A stretch of DNA of 64,000 bases from Salticus scenicus (GCA_963930645.1 OZ005651.1:331967527-332031526); one strand, 5' to 3'; counted from the stretch's first letter, positions 10,700 to 22,681 are shown. Notes: a model not told the origin generated them from the sequence alone. Made by a program: numbers and translations.

Positions 10700-12514
10700 C
10701 AGACTTAACCTGATTAGTTTTGTAATTTTTAAAAGTTTCTTCCTTCCCCCACCTCCCTTCATGGCGTTCAACCTCAAAAAAGCATTTTAAAAACTTTTCT
10801 GAAAAACTACTTGTTCATTATTTGGAATAAAATAAATATAGCTGCCAACTTTTTCAATTTATTCTGCAATGTTTTTAACATTTACCCTTTTTTTTTTTTT
10901 TTTTTTTTTTTTTATTACTACATATTATTTCTATATTATTATTTTTTTTTTAAGCATGCAATTACAATTAAATGTGAAGAAAATTACTCGTACAAAATAA
11001 ATTTAAAAAGTTTGCAGCTATGAATAGTGGAAAATTAACAAACATATGGTACATCGGTAAAAGAACTCTACCCAAGTGAAGACTGCAATGGCTATATTTA
11101 TCTAAAGGTATCTAAAGCTCAATTTAGTGTTAGTGAAAAAAATTTCCAAAGCTTAAATAAATGTTCTGAAATTATTGCACCCATGGTATGTTTTAACTGA
11201 AAATTTGGCTTATAAAAAAGCATAACTAGAATATGCAGTTGCAATCAGCCTGTCATATCCTGACAAGCTATCTTTCATCGAGATATGTGTGTCAAAAATA
11301 ATACCAGAAACGGCTTCAAACAAACAAAGTAAATCTTTAATAATAATAGTTTAAAGCTTCACAATTGCTTTTTATAGTTTATATGGTAATTTAAATACTG
11401 GTATAGTAAATAGCCCATCTCTTCACAATTTCTTTGTAAACACTTAATAAGCAAATTTTAAATCAATGAAAATTTCAGTGGACCACTAAATGTATAAAGT
11501 ATTTGTTTTTAGTCCAAAATTTTTTTTTTCGTGTATTTAATATGCTGTGAAACACTTTTTTTTTTGTGTGTACACAAGTATTAAAATTGCTACGATTTCA
11601 TTCTAAATACACAAATACTTTACAGCATGTTTTGTGAAGAACATCAGGATTTTTAGCTCAATAATTAAAATTGAGACTAGTAATAAAGTCAAAAATAGTC
11701 TTTGCTATTTTTTTTTGTTCGTCAGCAATTTTAATACTTTTTGTTTTCTCAGAATTTGCATTTTTTGATGCTAATCACGAGACTGAATAGATAGAAATTA
11801 TTAGCTTTGTTATATTTACAAAAAGTTTTACCCTATTGGCTTGTAAAATTTCTTTGCGGTGATAATCTTTATTCATAGGGCAATAAAAATACTGTTCTTT
11901 GTTAAATACTTCAAGTTGTTTCAATATTCCTTACAGAAACAATTTTCTGAATGTGCAACTTACTTAACTAAATTTTACTATATTTCACCCTAAAACAATG
12001 CAATCTTTGTTTCTTCCCCCTTATTTAATTATTATTTCTACTATTTAATTCATACATGATTGCAATTAGTTCTGCGCCAAGATAGAGTTGTAAAAAATAA
12101 TTTATGCATATACGAAGAATTTTGCACATCTTGAAAAAAAAAAAAAAAAAAATATTTTGAACACAAAAGGCAGTTAAATAGCAAGCAGCACTATTTCAAG
12201 AAATATTTCAGAACTATTGTAGAAAGCTGTATGTGTTGCACCATTAGGTTCTTTATTATATTTGATGATTCCAGTTTAGTAGATTATTTGTACCATTAAT
12301 GATTGATAATTTTAATCTTAAAATCTTAAGATGTGAAACTATAGTCCTCAGCTAATTTTTGGAGAATGTAAGTTACTGAATACTCAGACTTAATTTTAAG
12401 ATGAAGAAATAAAAACGTTCAATATTTTATCCCTTCAAACATGATAGACTTAATTAATTTTTGTTGTTATTGTTACTTATGCCACTTGGAACTCCGAGCC
12501 CAGATACATTGTTT
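10700..12514. other. non-coding, AT-rich, homopolymer-rich
   Basis: Only homopolymer-driven ORFs (e.g. T runs near 10890-10913). A short GC-richer patch at 10738-10775 has no recognisable content. No supported gene. Confidence 0.4.
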
Positions 12515-12678
12515 CCAAACTTTGCGACTTTTTAATTCAATAGTCACCAATAATTTTGAGAAGTGATATTTGATATACATAATAGACGATTCTTGAATTC
12601 GGTTCGTCTTTTATGTATATCAAATATCACTTTTCAAAATTTTTGGTGACTATTGAATAAAAAAGTCGCATAGTCTGG
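12515..12678. mobile_element. foldback MITE
   Basis: Near-perfect palindrome: the left arm (12523-about 12590: TGCGACTTTTTAATTCAATA ... GATATTTGATATACATAA) is the inverse of the right arm (about 12610-12670), with a short loop around 12600. The inverted match extends weakly to CCAAACT / AGTCTGG at the outer ends. Total 164 bp, no coding capacity. Target duplication not clear. Confidence 0.75.
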
Positions 12679-13898
12679 CAACACTGCCCGGGTATTGTAA
12701 CAACAAGGATTTAAGGTAGCATAAAAACACTTTCTGTTTAGATCCTAGAACTGTAAAGAGATTAATAGTTTCGGGAAACAGCTTGCAGAACAGATTTTTA
12801 AAGAAATATGTTTAATGAAGTCACTCTATTTATATATTTATTTTCAGAGTTTATGCACAAAAAATAGAAGTTCATCAACAGGCTACTCTCTCTGTCTCAC
12901 AATTTTTTTGTTTCTAATCTTCAGATTCCCAGAACTATCATTATCGAAATTTTTATAATCTGAGTTTTTTGATTCGAAAAATTCACAATTAAATTGGTAC
13001 TCAGTTTTTAAAAAAATATTATTTAAAATTTTTATATTTCATTTTACAGCAGACTACTAAAAAAACTCATTAATTTTTTTACTTATTTAATTTTAATTTA
13101 AAAAAATTAATTTTTTAGAAAAAAACAGTACCAATTTAAAGGTTGTGAACTGTTAAAATGTGCAACCAAACTTAAAAAATACATTAAATAATGAGTAATT
13201 CTACCCATAAATTTCTCTAATAACATATCTTCTGGAAACGATAGGGATCGAGTCCTTTTAAGAATCAGTCTAATAGATTTTTCAGAAGTGATGCAATAAA
13301 CACATTGAAAAAAATAAAAAATATATAAATTTTAATTAAATATATTTACATGTTGAAGTACTAATTCAAAAGTAGTAACTAAATCAGTACTTGTTCAAAA
13401 CTATTTATTTTCTGAATTTAACAGGGCTGATTGCAGGGTTGGGCCCCAGTTTTTTTTTTTTTTTTTTTTTATAATAATAAAAACATTTGAAAATATCCAC
13501 AATTTTGCCCACTTTGGGTTTTTTTTAAAAATTTTATACGAAAAAAAAAAAAAAAAAAAAAAAAATACTAAGCAATTGAAACACATTTTTTTTTTCATTT
13601 ATATATAACGAAACAATTTACATAAAAAATGAGTTTTATTTTGAGTTATAATTTTTACAAACAGAAGATTTACCATTATATTTACATTTAGATACTGCAA
13701 AAGTGCAACAACTAAAAAGTTTGGACTTGTGCACAATACAGATTTATCACAATAAAATGCAAAAATATATATTTTGTAAATAAAGACACAAAAATGTACA
13801 ACTGTTAATTTACAATAAACTAATTAGTTAATTAGTGCATACAATGAAGGCAGGAAAAAGAAAAGAATCATCAACTTTTGCATGTTTGTTAAACATAC

Positions 13899-13933
<35 letters not shown>

Positions 13934-14561
13934 AGAAATTTTAATGAAATAATTACATATTTCACACGCACACATTAAAACAAAAAAAAAAAAAAAAAAA
14001 TTCAGGTAGAGTCAAAATATTGATTATTTTGGAAACTGACAGCAAAAATTATCCCTAACTTCAGCATTTATAATAAACGTAATTCCTTTTTTTTTCTTTT
14101 TAAGAGTAGTGAAATAAACCCAAAATCCCCCAATCAAAAAAATTTGCTACCAAAAGAGCAAGTTTTATTTTACACTATAATAATCTTTTATTTGTGGAAC
14201 CAACTTTGAAAATACAGTATAGAATTCGTAATCCAGAATGCTCCCAAAACCAGAATGTAAAATACCAACTACCAAAATTTTTAATTATCATAAAATTTAA
14301 GAATAAAAGTTATACAATAGCAGCGGTCAGAATTATACTATATTTAATGCAACGGTGTTACTCTGAGGAAATATGGTGAGCACATAATTGTACAAATAAT
14401 TACTGAAAATTTTGCAAATTTAGATTGGGAAATGAATTTTTATGGTATTTTTTAATAGTTATTAAACACTAATAACAGAAAAATATTTTGTAGAAGATGT
14501 TGTTGCAGAGGGCAACATTGTTTCCAGACATGTTAAAATTAATATTGCTGTCCCTGCATGT
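12679..14561. other. non-coding, AT-rich
   Basis: Contains several poly(A)/poly(T) tracts (about 13451-13470, 13542-13565, 13902-13932, 13982-14000). No supported gene. Confidence 0.4.
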
Positions 14562-14566
14562 ATGGC
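14562..14566. repeat. target-site duplication, left copy (ATGGC)
   Basis: ATGGC directly before the 5' LTR is repeated at 21175-21179 directly after the 3' LTR. A 5-bp duplication is normal for BEL/Pao integrases and fixes both element ends. Confidence 0.9.
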
Positions 14567-14922
14567 TGTGGAGAATACTTCCGCTTTCCAAAAGAACATC
14601 TGCTAGTTTGGTGCGAGATGCGCATGCGCTAGTTACGAAAGAAAAAGAATAAGTTTAGTTTTTTACTCTGACTTCAGCGATAAGATGTACGGTGATTACT
14701 GTAAGATGTTACGAATGAGGATATGTTTTCTCTTCATTATATTTTATTACTACTACTTAATAATGTATATATGTACATAGAATATGTGTATATAGAATAT
14801 GTATATAAAGGATTCGTTAAAGTAAGATAGAGCCCTGTTTATTCGAGTTCCTGGCTCCTGAATTATTAGTTATTTTTATTTTATTTAAGTATATTAAGAA
14901 TTATTTATATGTTGAAGTAACA
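14567..14922 (+). repeat. 5' LTR of the BEL/Pao element
   Basis: Begins TGTGGAGAATAC and ends GTAACA; 356 bp, base-for-base the same as 20819-21174 on reading. It contains a palindromic GATGCGCATGCGC and a TATA-like TATATAAAG at 14812-14819, probably the promoter core. Transcription would start a few tens of bases further on. Confidence 0.95.
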
Positions 14923-15468
14923 TTTTTGGCGAGCCAGCCAGCCAGGATTCGTAAAATATACGATTTTAAAAGGGCTCTTAAGTTGTTTATAAGATTAAAG
15001 AAAGAAAAAAAATAATTACGTCTAAATCAACAGATCAGAACAGAAGTTTTGGAATCAAGTTTCAAGTTCTGTTTTGCCAGCGGAGCTGAATACGATTATC
15101 AGGTAAGCTCTCTCTCCCCTTTATTAAGACACTGAATAAAATATATATATATATTTCATATATTTACGAATAAAGTATATTTTCAATAATTTGAGAATAA
15201 ATAAGAATGAAATATTATAACAATAATACGTAGCACCCAAATGTAGGGTGCCAAGTCATGTTCTTAATGAGAAAATTTAATATATTTACGTGATTTATTG
15301 AGTGAATTATATTAAAAGATAATATAATTATTATTATTGTGAATATTACGTTAAAGTAAAAAAAAAAAAAAAGAGTTCATTTGAATTGAAGAACAATAAG
15401 AATAAGTGTAATAAAACAACGTAAAATTTTGTGTTCTATTAGAAATTGTTAATAAGAATTTATTAAAT
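14923..15468 (+). promoter_or_regulatory. BEL/Pao leader with presumed tRNA primer-binding site
   Basis: Immediately after the LTR comes TTTTTGGCGAGCCAGCCAGC. A TGG-starting stretch at this position is the expected primer-binding site (complement of a tRNA CCA end); the tRNA cannot be assigned by eye. The remaining ~520 bp is an AT-rich untranslated leader that probably holds the packaging signal. Confidence 0.6.
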
Positions 15469-18400
15469 ATGGCAGAGTTAGAAAAACAAAAGAGAAAAAG
15501 AACAGTAATTAGAAGTTCCACTACGAAATTAATTACTAATTGCGAGCAGTACATAGAAGCAGATGTAATCGAAACATCTGTTCTGCAAGAACATTTCGAT
15601 CAATTAACAGTAAAATACGAAAATTTAAGGAATCTCGATGAAGAGATTCAAAATCTTATGAAAAAGGAAGACGATTTAGAATCCGAATTTGAAACAGCAG
15701 AAACTTATGCAGAAAAAATTATTTCTGTTAAATCAAAAATTACTTCGGTTTTAAAAAGTAAGGAAAACCTCGAAAACACAAACACTAAAAAGGATGATAT
15801 CATAAGTGAACAATCATCTTTAATTTCTTGTTCACATTCTAGAATAAAACTCCCTCGTCTAGTGATTGAAGAATTTGGCGGGAATCCCGCTAACTGGCTC
15901 TCATTTTGGAGCCAATACGAGAATGCAATTCATAATAATACTGATTTAACAGACATAGATAAGTTTAATTACTTGCATTCTCTGTTAATAGGATCTGCGG
16001 CTGATGCCATTAGAGGCTTTTCGTTATCCAGTGAGAACTATCAATCTGCAGTTAAAGCGTTAAAAACAAGATTTGGTCGTAATGACCTAATAATTAATGC
16101 ACACATTGGAAAGTTATTGAATTTAGATCCAGTGAAAAATTCAAATAACACAGATGCACTGCGCAAGCTCTACGATAACATTACGATTCAAATAAGAAAT
16201 TTACAATGTCTAAATGTAACATCAGGAACATACGGCACTCTACTGACACCAATTTTACTTAAATTGATTCCCAATGATTTAAATTTAAATTATCAAAGAA
16301 AAAGACAGAATCTTGAAAATTTTGACATTGAAGAATTATTAGACTTTTTAAAAGCTGAAATTGAGTGTCGTGAAACGGCGATACAAATACAAGAACTGTC
16401 TTCACAAAATCCAAATGTCGAAAAACAAAAACAGAAAAAAATTCCCGAGTCTAAAACACTCCCTACAGCGTGTAAATTGATGAACACTAATGAAAATAAT
16501 AAGGAAATTAATTCAAAATTTAGAAAGGTTGATATAGTGTGTGTTTTTTGCAATAAATCACATGCATCGGAGAGTTGTAATGAGGTCTCTAAGTTAAATT
16601 TGGAAGATAAAAAGAATATACTGAAAGAAAAAAGGGTTTGTTTTGTTTGTCTGAAGAAAAATCACAGAGCAAACCAATGTAGATCAGGGCATAGATGTCT
16701 TATTTGTAAAAGACGACACTACGCTATAATATGCCCGGATTTACCCTCAAACAAATCAGATATTTCAAATAAGATTAATGAAGAAATAAAAATAAGTACA
16801 TTAAATAATCATGTACAGCTCTCTGATGTATTTCTGCAAACGTTTATTGTTAGACTGCACAATAATAATAAAGAAATGCTTGTAAGGGCAGTCTTGGACT
16901 CTGGAAGCATGAAAAGCTATATATGTAGCGATACAATTGAAGAAATGAAGTATGTCTCTAGCAATGAAATAAACTTGCGTCAATCACTTTTTGGAGGTAT
17001 CGAAACGAATGAAAATCTTTATAAAAATTATGTAATTGAAGTTAGTAGTATGGACAGAAGTTATAAATGTAAATTTGACGCATTGGCGGAAAAACGTATT
17101 TGTTCTGAGCTTGGCCAAATCCCATCTGGTCCGTGGTTAAACGAACTTAAGAAGCATCGTATACAGCTTACGGACTTAGAAAATAAATACAAAGTGGATA
17201 AGGAAATAAAATTGTTAATAGGGGCTGATATTATGGGTAAATTGTTAACGGGAAAAATAGTACCCCTTAAATCAAATTTAACCGCTATACAGACTAAATT
17301 GGGATGGACTGTTCTAGGAAAATTTTTTGGCACAAAGAGCAATACACCTAGTAATCATTCTCTCGTTATCTCTTCTCTTTTGGTTAAGAACCAGTGTGTA
17401 AGCGATCTGTGGAAATTAGACGTATTGGGAATTACAGATCCTGCACACCGTAAAACTAAGCAGGAGTTAGAAGAAGAGACTAACAAGTATTTTAAGGAGA
17501 CTCTTCGGGTAAATTCCGACGGCAGATACGAGGTAGCTTTACCATGGGTAACGGATAATTCTGCCTTACCTGACAATAAAAAACTTGCTGGAAAAAGTCT
17601 GTTTAGTACGAAAAGAAAATTAGTTATTTCCGGCAAATTAGAGGATTACTATGGGGTTTTTGATAATTGGTTATCACTTGGCATAATAGAAAAAGTGACA
17701 GAGACTAAATCAGAACAGGTACATTATTTACCGCATAGACCCATAATAAAAGAGGGTAGTACTACGAGTTTACGGCCAGTGTTTAATGCGAGTTCACATT
17801 CTCAGGGTTTTCCTTCATTGAATGATTGTTTATCTACGGGACCTAATTTAATAGAAATTATTCCAACAATACTAAATCGATTTCGTAAAAGCTACGTGGG
17901 TGTTACGTCAGATATAGAAAAAGCTTTCTTACAGATTTCAATAAGAGAAAAGGATCGCGACTTTTTACGTTTTCTGTGGTTTGGTAGAGATAATTCGGAA
18001 CAAATTGAGGAGTATCGGCATCAAAGGGTTGTTTTTGGTTTAACATGTAGTCCCTATTTATTAGCCGCTACCTTACAGTATCATTTAAGTAAAGTACCCG
18101 AAAATTTAAGCAATACTGCAGAAATTCTTAAGACATCATTTTATGTCGATAATTGCGTAACTAGTTTGAATTCTGAGTTAGAAATGAAAAAGTTTATCTT
18201 GGAGTCACAAGTAATAATGTCTACAGGCAATTTTAATTTACGAGGGTGGAAATCTAATTTGCATAGTGTCACTCCAGACAGTGAGTCGATCACTGAAGAA
18301 AACATCTCCGTCTTGGGTCTTACGTGGTATACAGACAGTGATACTTTATCCTGCAAAGTGCCGTCAATTGATGAGCCCGATAAACTAATTACGAAAAGGT

Positions 18401-20676
18401 TAATTTTAGCCATTGCTCATCAAGTCTTTGATCCAATTGGATTTACGGCACCTGTGACGTTAATTCCGAAATTAATTTTGCAGGAAACATGGAATTTAAA
18501 ACTTAAGTGGGATGAAATTCTTCCGGATCATTTAATACGAAAATTTACAGCATGGATCCAACAACTAAATTTAATATCAAAAATAAGGATACCAAGATGG
18601 CTTAATATTTCCCCAGACGATTCATTAAGTTTGCATGTATTTTGTGACGCGAGTCAAAAGTGTTACGCGGCATGTGTGTTTTTAAGAGTCTGTCGAGGTG
18701 ATCACGTGACCGTCAATTTAATACATGCTAGAAGTAGGGTAGCGCCTCTAAAGGTTCTAACTATACCGCGGTTAGAGCTCCTTGCTTGCTTGATCGGCGC
18801 TCGGTTGCTTTCGTCTGTGGTAGAAGATATGCAATTTCCCAGTGTTGATATTCATTGTTGGACGGATTCTACTACTTCGTTATGTTGGATCCAAAGAAAT
18901 CAAAATTGGGGGACTTTTGTCCAAAATCGTGTACGTGAAATAGTTTCCTTGACATCTCCCACCGTGTGGCGCCACGTTCCAGGTGCTCTTAACCCTGCCG
19001 ATATAGCTTCTAGAGGATGTTCAGCCGAAAAATTGTCACAACTACGATGGTGGGAGGGACCAGAGTGGTTACGCAATAACGAGGAGAGTTGGCCAAATTC
19101 AGAGGAATCTCCGGATGAGGATTTGGTTGGCTCAGAAATACGAAAAACTGTAATTGCTGCCTTAAGCCAAACCGACCATAACAGCGACTGGTATTACAAG
19201 TATTTTTCATCTATAAGAAAAATTATTCGGATGATAGCGTTTATCTACAGATTTTATTTTAAGCTAAGAAAATTTCCCAGTGAATCCTCAAAAACTTTGT
19301 CAACTTCCGAACTTGAAAGAGCTGAAATCGCTCTTCTGAAATTGGTGCAAAAGGATTCATTTAATAACACAAATTACGACAAACTTCAAAACCTTAGACC
19401 GATGATTGACAGTGATGGTTTAATTAGAGCAAAAACAAATATTTCTTGTAGAAATGACACTAACAGTTTTAAATTTCCTGTGATTTTACCGTCCGATCAT
19501 CCAGTGGTTCGACTGTTAATAATGCATACTCACAACGAATTATTACACGCTGGTGTTAATTTGATGATGTCATACTTGAGAGAAAAATACTGGATTATTA
19601 GAGCTCGTAAGACTATACGAAACTGTATACGAAAGTGCGTTAAATGCCAAAGATTTAAAGTCAAACATTCTGATGTTCTACCAGGTCCTTTGCCAAAGGA
19701 ACGAGTAAATGATGCAGCTATTTTTGAAATTGTAGGCATCGATCTAGCTGGACCACTTTATTTGAAAGGAGGTCAAAAATCTTATATTGTACTGTTTACC
19801 TGTGCCGTCTATAGAGCAATTCATTTAGAATTGATCACATCTTTAACAACCGAGGTTTTTTTGCAATCATTAAGGCGTTTCATTTCACGACGTGGAAGAC
19901 CATCAATTATATATTCAGACAACGGTACGAACTTTAGGGGAGCAGAGAAGCTTTTACATGAACTAGACTGGGAGAGTATTACCTCCAAAGTTGCGGAACA
20001 AAAAATTCAGTGGAAATTTAACCCTCCGACCGCCCCGTGGTGGGGAGGTTGGTGGGAGCGCCTCATTCAAATGGTTAAACAAATCTTAAGAAAAATTTTG
20101 GGGCGTGCTACATTTGGTTATGAAGAGCTGCAAACCATTTTGTGCGATTGTGAAAAAATAATTAATAGTAGACCACTTACTTACGTGTCCGAAGATGTGA
20201 ACGATTTATCCCCTTTAACTCCCGAGATGTTTCTGCACGAAATTCCCCATTCTGGTGTGTCTGACATTGACATTTTGGACAAAAAGAAGCTCAGTAAGCG
20301 AGCTAAGTACCTACAGAAAATGAGAGAGAACCTCGGAGTACGATTTCGCATGGAATATTTAGGATATCTACGTCAACAGTCCATAAGAAACTACAAGGAT
20401 AAGCCGCTAGAAGTGGGTGAAGTTGTGTTATTAGAGGATGACAACAAAAAACGTGCCTTCTGGAATATGGCCAGAGTGTTGAAATTGATCCCTGGACGTG
20501 ATGGCATAACAAGACTTGCTGTGGTGAAAACTGAAAAAGCCGAATTTTTACGTCCTATACAACGCTTATATAGACTTGAACTAGACCATTCTACCAAAAG
20601 TGATAATGAAAGTGATGACAATGTTCCTGTAACAACGAGCAGTGGAAGGACTGTAAAAATTCCAATAAGACTGTAA
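15469..20676 (+). CDS. gag-pol: BEL/Pao Gag-Pol polyprotein, 1735 residues, intact
   Basis: One ORF supplies capsid, protease, reverse transcriptase/RNase H and integrase. Residues 1-120: charged, coiled-coil-like. About 125-290: DUF1759 capsid domain (RIKLPRLVIEEFGG). About 357-422: cysteine-rich zinc-finger block (CVFCNKSH, CFVCLKKNHRANQC, CLICKRRHYAIIC). Near 476: retropepsin DUF1758 (AVLDSGS, catalytic Asp). RT: Asp815 (SDIEKAF) and YVDN at 892-895 (Asp894), the usual BEL variant of YVDD. RNase H starts near Asp1060 (HVFCDAS). Integrase zinc domain: His1355 to Cys1390/Cys1393. Integrase core: Asp1425 (GIDLAGP), Asp1484 (SDNGTNF), Glu1530 (WWERL). The C terminus is DUF5641. Length and order match full-length BEL/Pao proteins; no stop, frameshift or missing catalytic residue is seen. 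The methionine at 15469 is the first in frame after the leader. Confidence 0.97.
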   Translation: MAELEKQKRKRTVIRSSTTKLITNCEQYIEADVIETSVLQEHFDQLTVKYENLRNLDEEIQNLMKKEDDLESEFETAETYAEKIISVKSKITSVLKSKENLENTNTKKDDIISEQSSLISCSHSRIKLPRLVIEEFGGNPANWLSFWSQYENAIHNNTDLTDIDKFNYLHSLLIGSAADAIRGFSLSSENYQSAVKALKTRFGRNDLIINAHIGKLLNLDPVKNSNNTDALRKLYDNITIQIRNLQCLNVTSGTYGTLLTPILLKLIPNDLNLNYQRKRQNLENFDIEELLDFLKAEIECRETAIQIQELSSQNPNVEKQKQKKIPESKTLPTACKLMNTNENNKEINSKFRKVDIVCVFCNKSHASESCNEVSKLNLEDKKNILKEKRVCFVCLKKNHRANQCRSGHRCLICKRRHYAIICPDLPSNKSDISNKINEEIKISTLNNHVQLSDVFLQTFIVRLHNNNKEMLVRAVLDSGSMKSYICSDTIEEMKYVSSNEINLRQSLFGGIETNENLYKNYVIEVSSMDRSYKCKFDALAEKRICSELGQIPSGPWLNELKKHRIQLTDLENKYKVDKEIKLLIGADIMGKLLTGKIVPLKSNLTAIQTKLGWTVLGKFFGTKSNTPSNHSLVISSLLVKNQCVSDLWKLDVLGITDPAHRKTKQELEEETNKYFKETLRVNSDGRYEVALPWVTDNSALPDNKKLAGKSLFSTKRKLVISGKLEDYYGVFDNWLSLGIIEKVTETKSEQVHYLPHRPIIKEGSTTSLRPVFNASSHSQGFPSLNDCLSTGPNLIEIIPTILNRFRKSYVGVTSDIEKAFLQISIREKDRDFLRFLWFGRDNSEQIEEYRHQRVVFGLTCSPYLLAATLQYHLSKVPENLSNTAEILKTSFYVDNCVTSLNSELEMKKFILESQVIMSTGNFNLRGWKSNLHSVTPDSESITEENISVLGLTWYTDSDTLSCKVPSIDEPDKLITKRLILAIAHQVFDPIGFTAPVTLIPKLILQETWNLKLKWDEILPDHLIRKFTAWIQQLNLISKIRIPRWLNISPDDSLSLHVFCDASQKCYAACVFLRVCRGDHVTVNLIHARSRVAPLKVLTIPRLELLACLIGARLLSSVVEDMQFPSVDIHCWTDSTTSLCWIQRNQNWGTFVQNRVREIVSLTSPTVWRHVPGALNPADIASRGCSAEKLSQLRWWEGPEWLRNNEESWPNSEESPDEDLVGSEIRKTVIAALSQTDHNSDWYYKYFSSIRKIIRMIAFIYRFYFKLRKFPSESSKTLSTSELERAEIALLKLVQKDSFNNTNYDKLQNLRPMIDSDGLIRAKTNISCRNDTNSFKFPVILPSDHPVVRLLIMHTHNELLHAGVNLMMSYLREKYWIIRARKTIRNCIRKCVKCQRFKVKHSDVLPGPLPKERVNDAAIFEIVGIDLAGPLYLKGGQKSYIVLFTCAVYRAIHLELITSLTTEVFLQSLRRFISRRGRPSIIYSDNGTNFRGAEKLLHELDWESITSKVAEQKIQWKFNPPTAPWWGGWWERLIQMVKQILRKILGRATFGYEELQTILCDCEKIINSRPLTYVSEDVNDLSPLTPEMFLHEIPHSGVSDIDILDKKKLSKRAKYLQKMRENLGVRFRMEYLGYLRQQSIRNYKDKPLEVGEVVLLEDDNKKRAFWNMARVLKLIPGRDGITRLAVVKTEKAEFLRPIQRLYRLELDHSTKSDNESDDNVPVTTSSGRTVKIPIRL

Positions 20677-20801
20677 ACTTCATCAAGTGACTTTAATTTT
20701 TTTTATTTTATTCATTTTATTTATGTAACTATTTTGTTTTTCATCTAAGTTTTAGTATCATGTATTTAAGTATGTTTTGAGTATATTTTCAGATATCCAC
20801 T

Positions 20802-20818
20802 CAAAAGGTGGGAGAAAA
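20802..20818 (+). promoter_or_regulatory. polypurine tract
   Basis: AAAAGGTGGGAGAAAA directly abuts the TGTGG start of the 3' LTR. It is the expected RNase H-resistant primer for plus-strand DNA. Confidence 0.85.
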
Positions 20819-21174
20819 TGTGGAGAATACTTCCGCTTTCCAAAAGAACATCTGCTAGTTTGGTGCGAGATGCGCATGCGCTAGTTACGAAAGAAAAAGA
20901 ATAAGTTTAGTTTTTTACTCTGACTTCAGCGATAAGATGTACGGTGATTACTGTAAGATGTTACGAATGAGGATATGTTTTCTCTTCATTATATTTTATT
21001 ACTACTACTTAATAATGTATATATGTACATAGAATATGTGTATATAGAATATGTATATAAAGGATTCGTTAAAGTAAGATAGAGCCCTGTTTATTCGAGT
21101 TCCTGGCTCCTGAATTATTAGTTATTTTTATTTTATTTAAGTATATTAAGAATTATTTATATGTTGAAGTAACA
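20819..21174 (+). repeat. 3' LTR of the BEL/Pao element
   Basis: Identical on reading to 14567-14922 (356 bp, TGTGGAG ... GTAACA) and followed by the second ATGGC. Confidence 0.95.
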
Positions 21175-21659
21175 ATGGCCCTTCATGACATTTTTAATAT
21201 GCACTACTATCAAAAAACGGGCACCATTGCAGCATTCGAACTTCTATATGGTTTTCCAAACAGATTTTGCTGCAGGAAGAGACCATACAGAAAAATCATG
21301 CAGTTTTTAAATCAGGAGTGATTGTGTGCAGAATTTTTTGTCTATATATTTTCTGATATCAAGATTTTTTTCAGTTTATTTTTCAGTGACTGTTAAGAAA
21401 GAAATCTGTTATTTTGTTGAAATTTAAGTCCCCCCCCCCTTAAATTTAGTAGTATTCTTTTATATTTACAAATATGTATAACCAAAATTTATTGGGAGGG
21501 GGGGGAGGGGTTACAAACTATTTTAACTTCCCAAAGCTGATTATTTTGCTGAAAAATCAAAAATTACTGCTTTAATTCTTTTAATTTTTATTTTGCTGCA
21601 AATTCCCAAAATAACATAATTATTTTGCTGTTAATTGTAACAGAATTTTATACTACAAT

Positions 21660-21960
21660 ATAGGATCCATTATCCAGAAAGCTTGGGACCTGGGATATTC
21701 TGGATAAGGGGTTTTTCCATAATTCGGAACACTTTAATATATGTATAAAAATGGTAAAAAATAATTCCATAAATAGTAGTGATAAACATGAATAAACACT
21801 TTCATATAAACACTTTACCTATATATTTGTTCATTTAATAAATTATTTCTACAAAATAAAAAACATTCTTAATTAGAATTTTAAACTATAAATAATAGTA
21901 ATAATAAATGAAAATAAATAAACATATATAAAGTTTAATTTTGGACCTGAGAATAAAATC
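21660..21960 (+). mobile_element. Tigger/pogo-like terminal fragment
   Basis: Begins TATAGGATCCATTATCCAGA, continues CTGGATAAGGGG and then CATAATTCGGAAC, a typical self-complementary TIR region of Tigger-like elements. The interior is AT-rich and the opposite TIR was not found, so the right boundary is a guess. Confidence 0.4.
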
Positions 21961-22286
21961 CTTTCACTTGGATTTTGCAAACATTTCTATGATTTTTTTT
22001 TTTTTCCCCTCATGATTTTTTTTTTTTTTTTCTCTGATACTAATTGTTTATAAATGTTTCAAAATTGTTATAACAATTGGGATTTCATGCATGTAACTTG
22101 GGTTGAAGAATAAAATTCATCTGCTATTGGCCACTTTAAGAAGTATGTGGTTCATCTGTGCATCCACTATAAATAACCATATGCGGTACCGCAACACCTT
22201 CTCTCTAGTAAAAAAGAAAAAACAAAGTATTAATAATTATGATAACTCATTTTTATGCCAATATTTATATATATATATATATATAT

Positions 22287-22586
22287 CGGGGGTCGATCCA
22301 GGCAAAAATTAGGACCCTGCTGCCCCTTCACAAAATTCAAATCCATAAAATGGGCCCCTTCACAAAATTCAAATCCATAAAATGGGTCCCTTCACAAAAT
22401 TCAAATCCAGAAAATGGGTTCCTTCACAAAATTTAGATTTATAAAAGTAATACTTTTGTAAAATTTTTTCCATGTTTACAGTATTATTTTTAATGAGTGT
22501 CTATACTTGTTTAATAAAATGCTACTAACTTGATATTAAACATTAGACAGAGTAACTGCTAAGATGAAAGGTTTCTAGCGACAATT

Positions 22587-22623
<37 letters not shown>

Positions 22624-22681
22624 AACATTTTGGTTTTTCACAAAAATGGGCCCCAAAAATTAAAACCTGGATCAACCCCTG
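22287..22681. mobile_element. hAT-like MITE
   Basis: Left end CGGGGGTCGATCCAGG; right end on the other strand CAGGGGTTGATCCAGG. The TIRs match at 13 of 16 positions. The element lies between two copies of TATATA-type sequence, compatible with an 8-bp duplication in an AT run. The interior holds a 32-bp tandem array and a long poly(T). Confidence 0.65.
22323..22450 (+). repeat. 32-bp tandem repeat, about 4 units
   Basis: Units of CCCCTTCACAAAATTCAAAT followed by CCATAAAATGGG, starting at 22323, 22355 and 22387, with a fourth degenerate unit. Lies inside the hAT-like MITE. Confidence 0.85.

Larger units (their letters stand above)
14567..21174 (+). mobile_element. complete BEL/Pao LTR retrotransposon
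   Basis: 6608 bp bounded by two 356-bp LTRs that read as identical, flanked by the 5-bp direct repeat ATGGC (14562-14566 and 21175-21179). It carries a primer-binding-site region, an uninterrupted gag-pol ORF with every catalytic motif, and a polypurine tract directly before the 3' LTR. The domain order protease, RT, RNase H, integrase and the DUF1759/DUF1758/DUF5641 architecture place it in BEL/Pao. There is no env-like ORF. Identical LTRs mean a very recent insertion. Confidence 0.97.

Noticed and set aside
15351..20621. Many minus-strand and out-of-frame ORFs of 60-93 codons inside the BEL/Pao gene
   Set aside because: Shadows of the long plus-strand gag-pol frame; no motif of their own.
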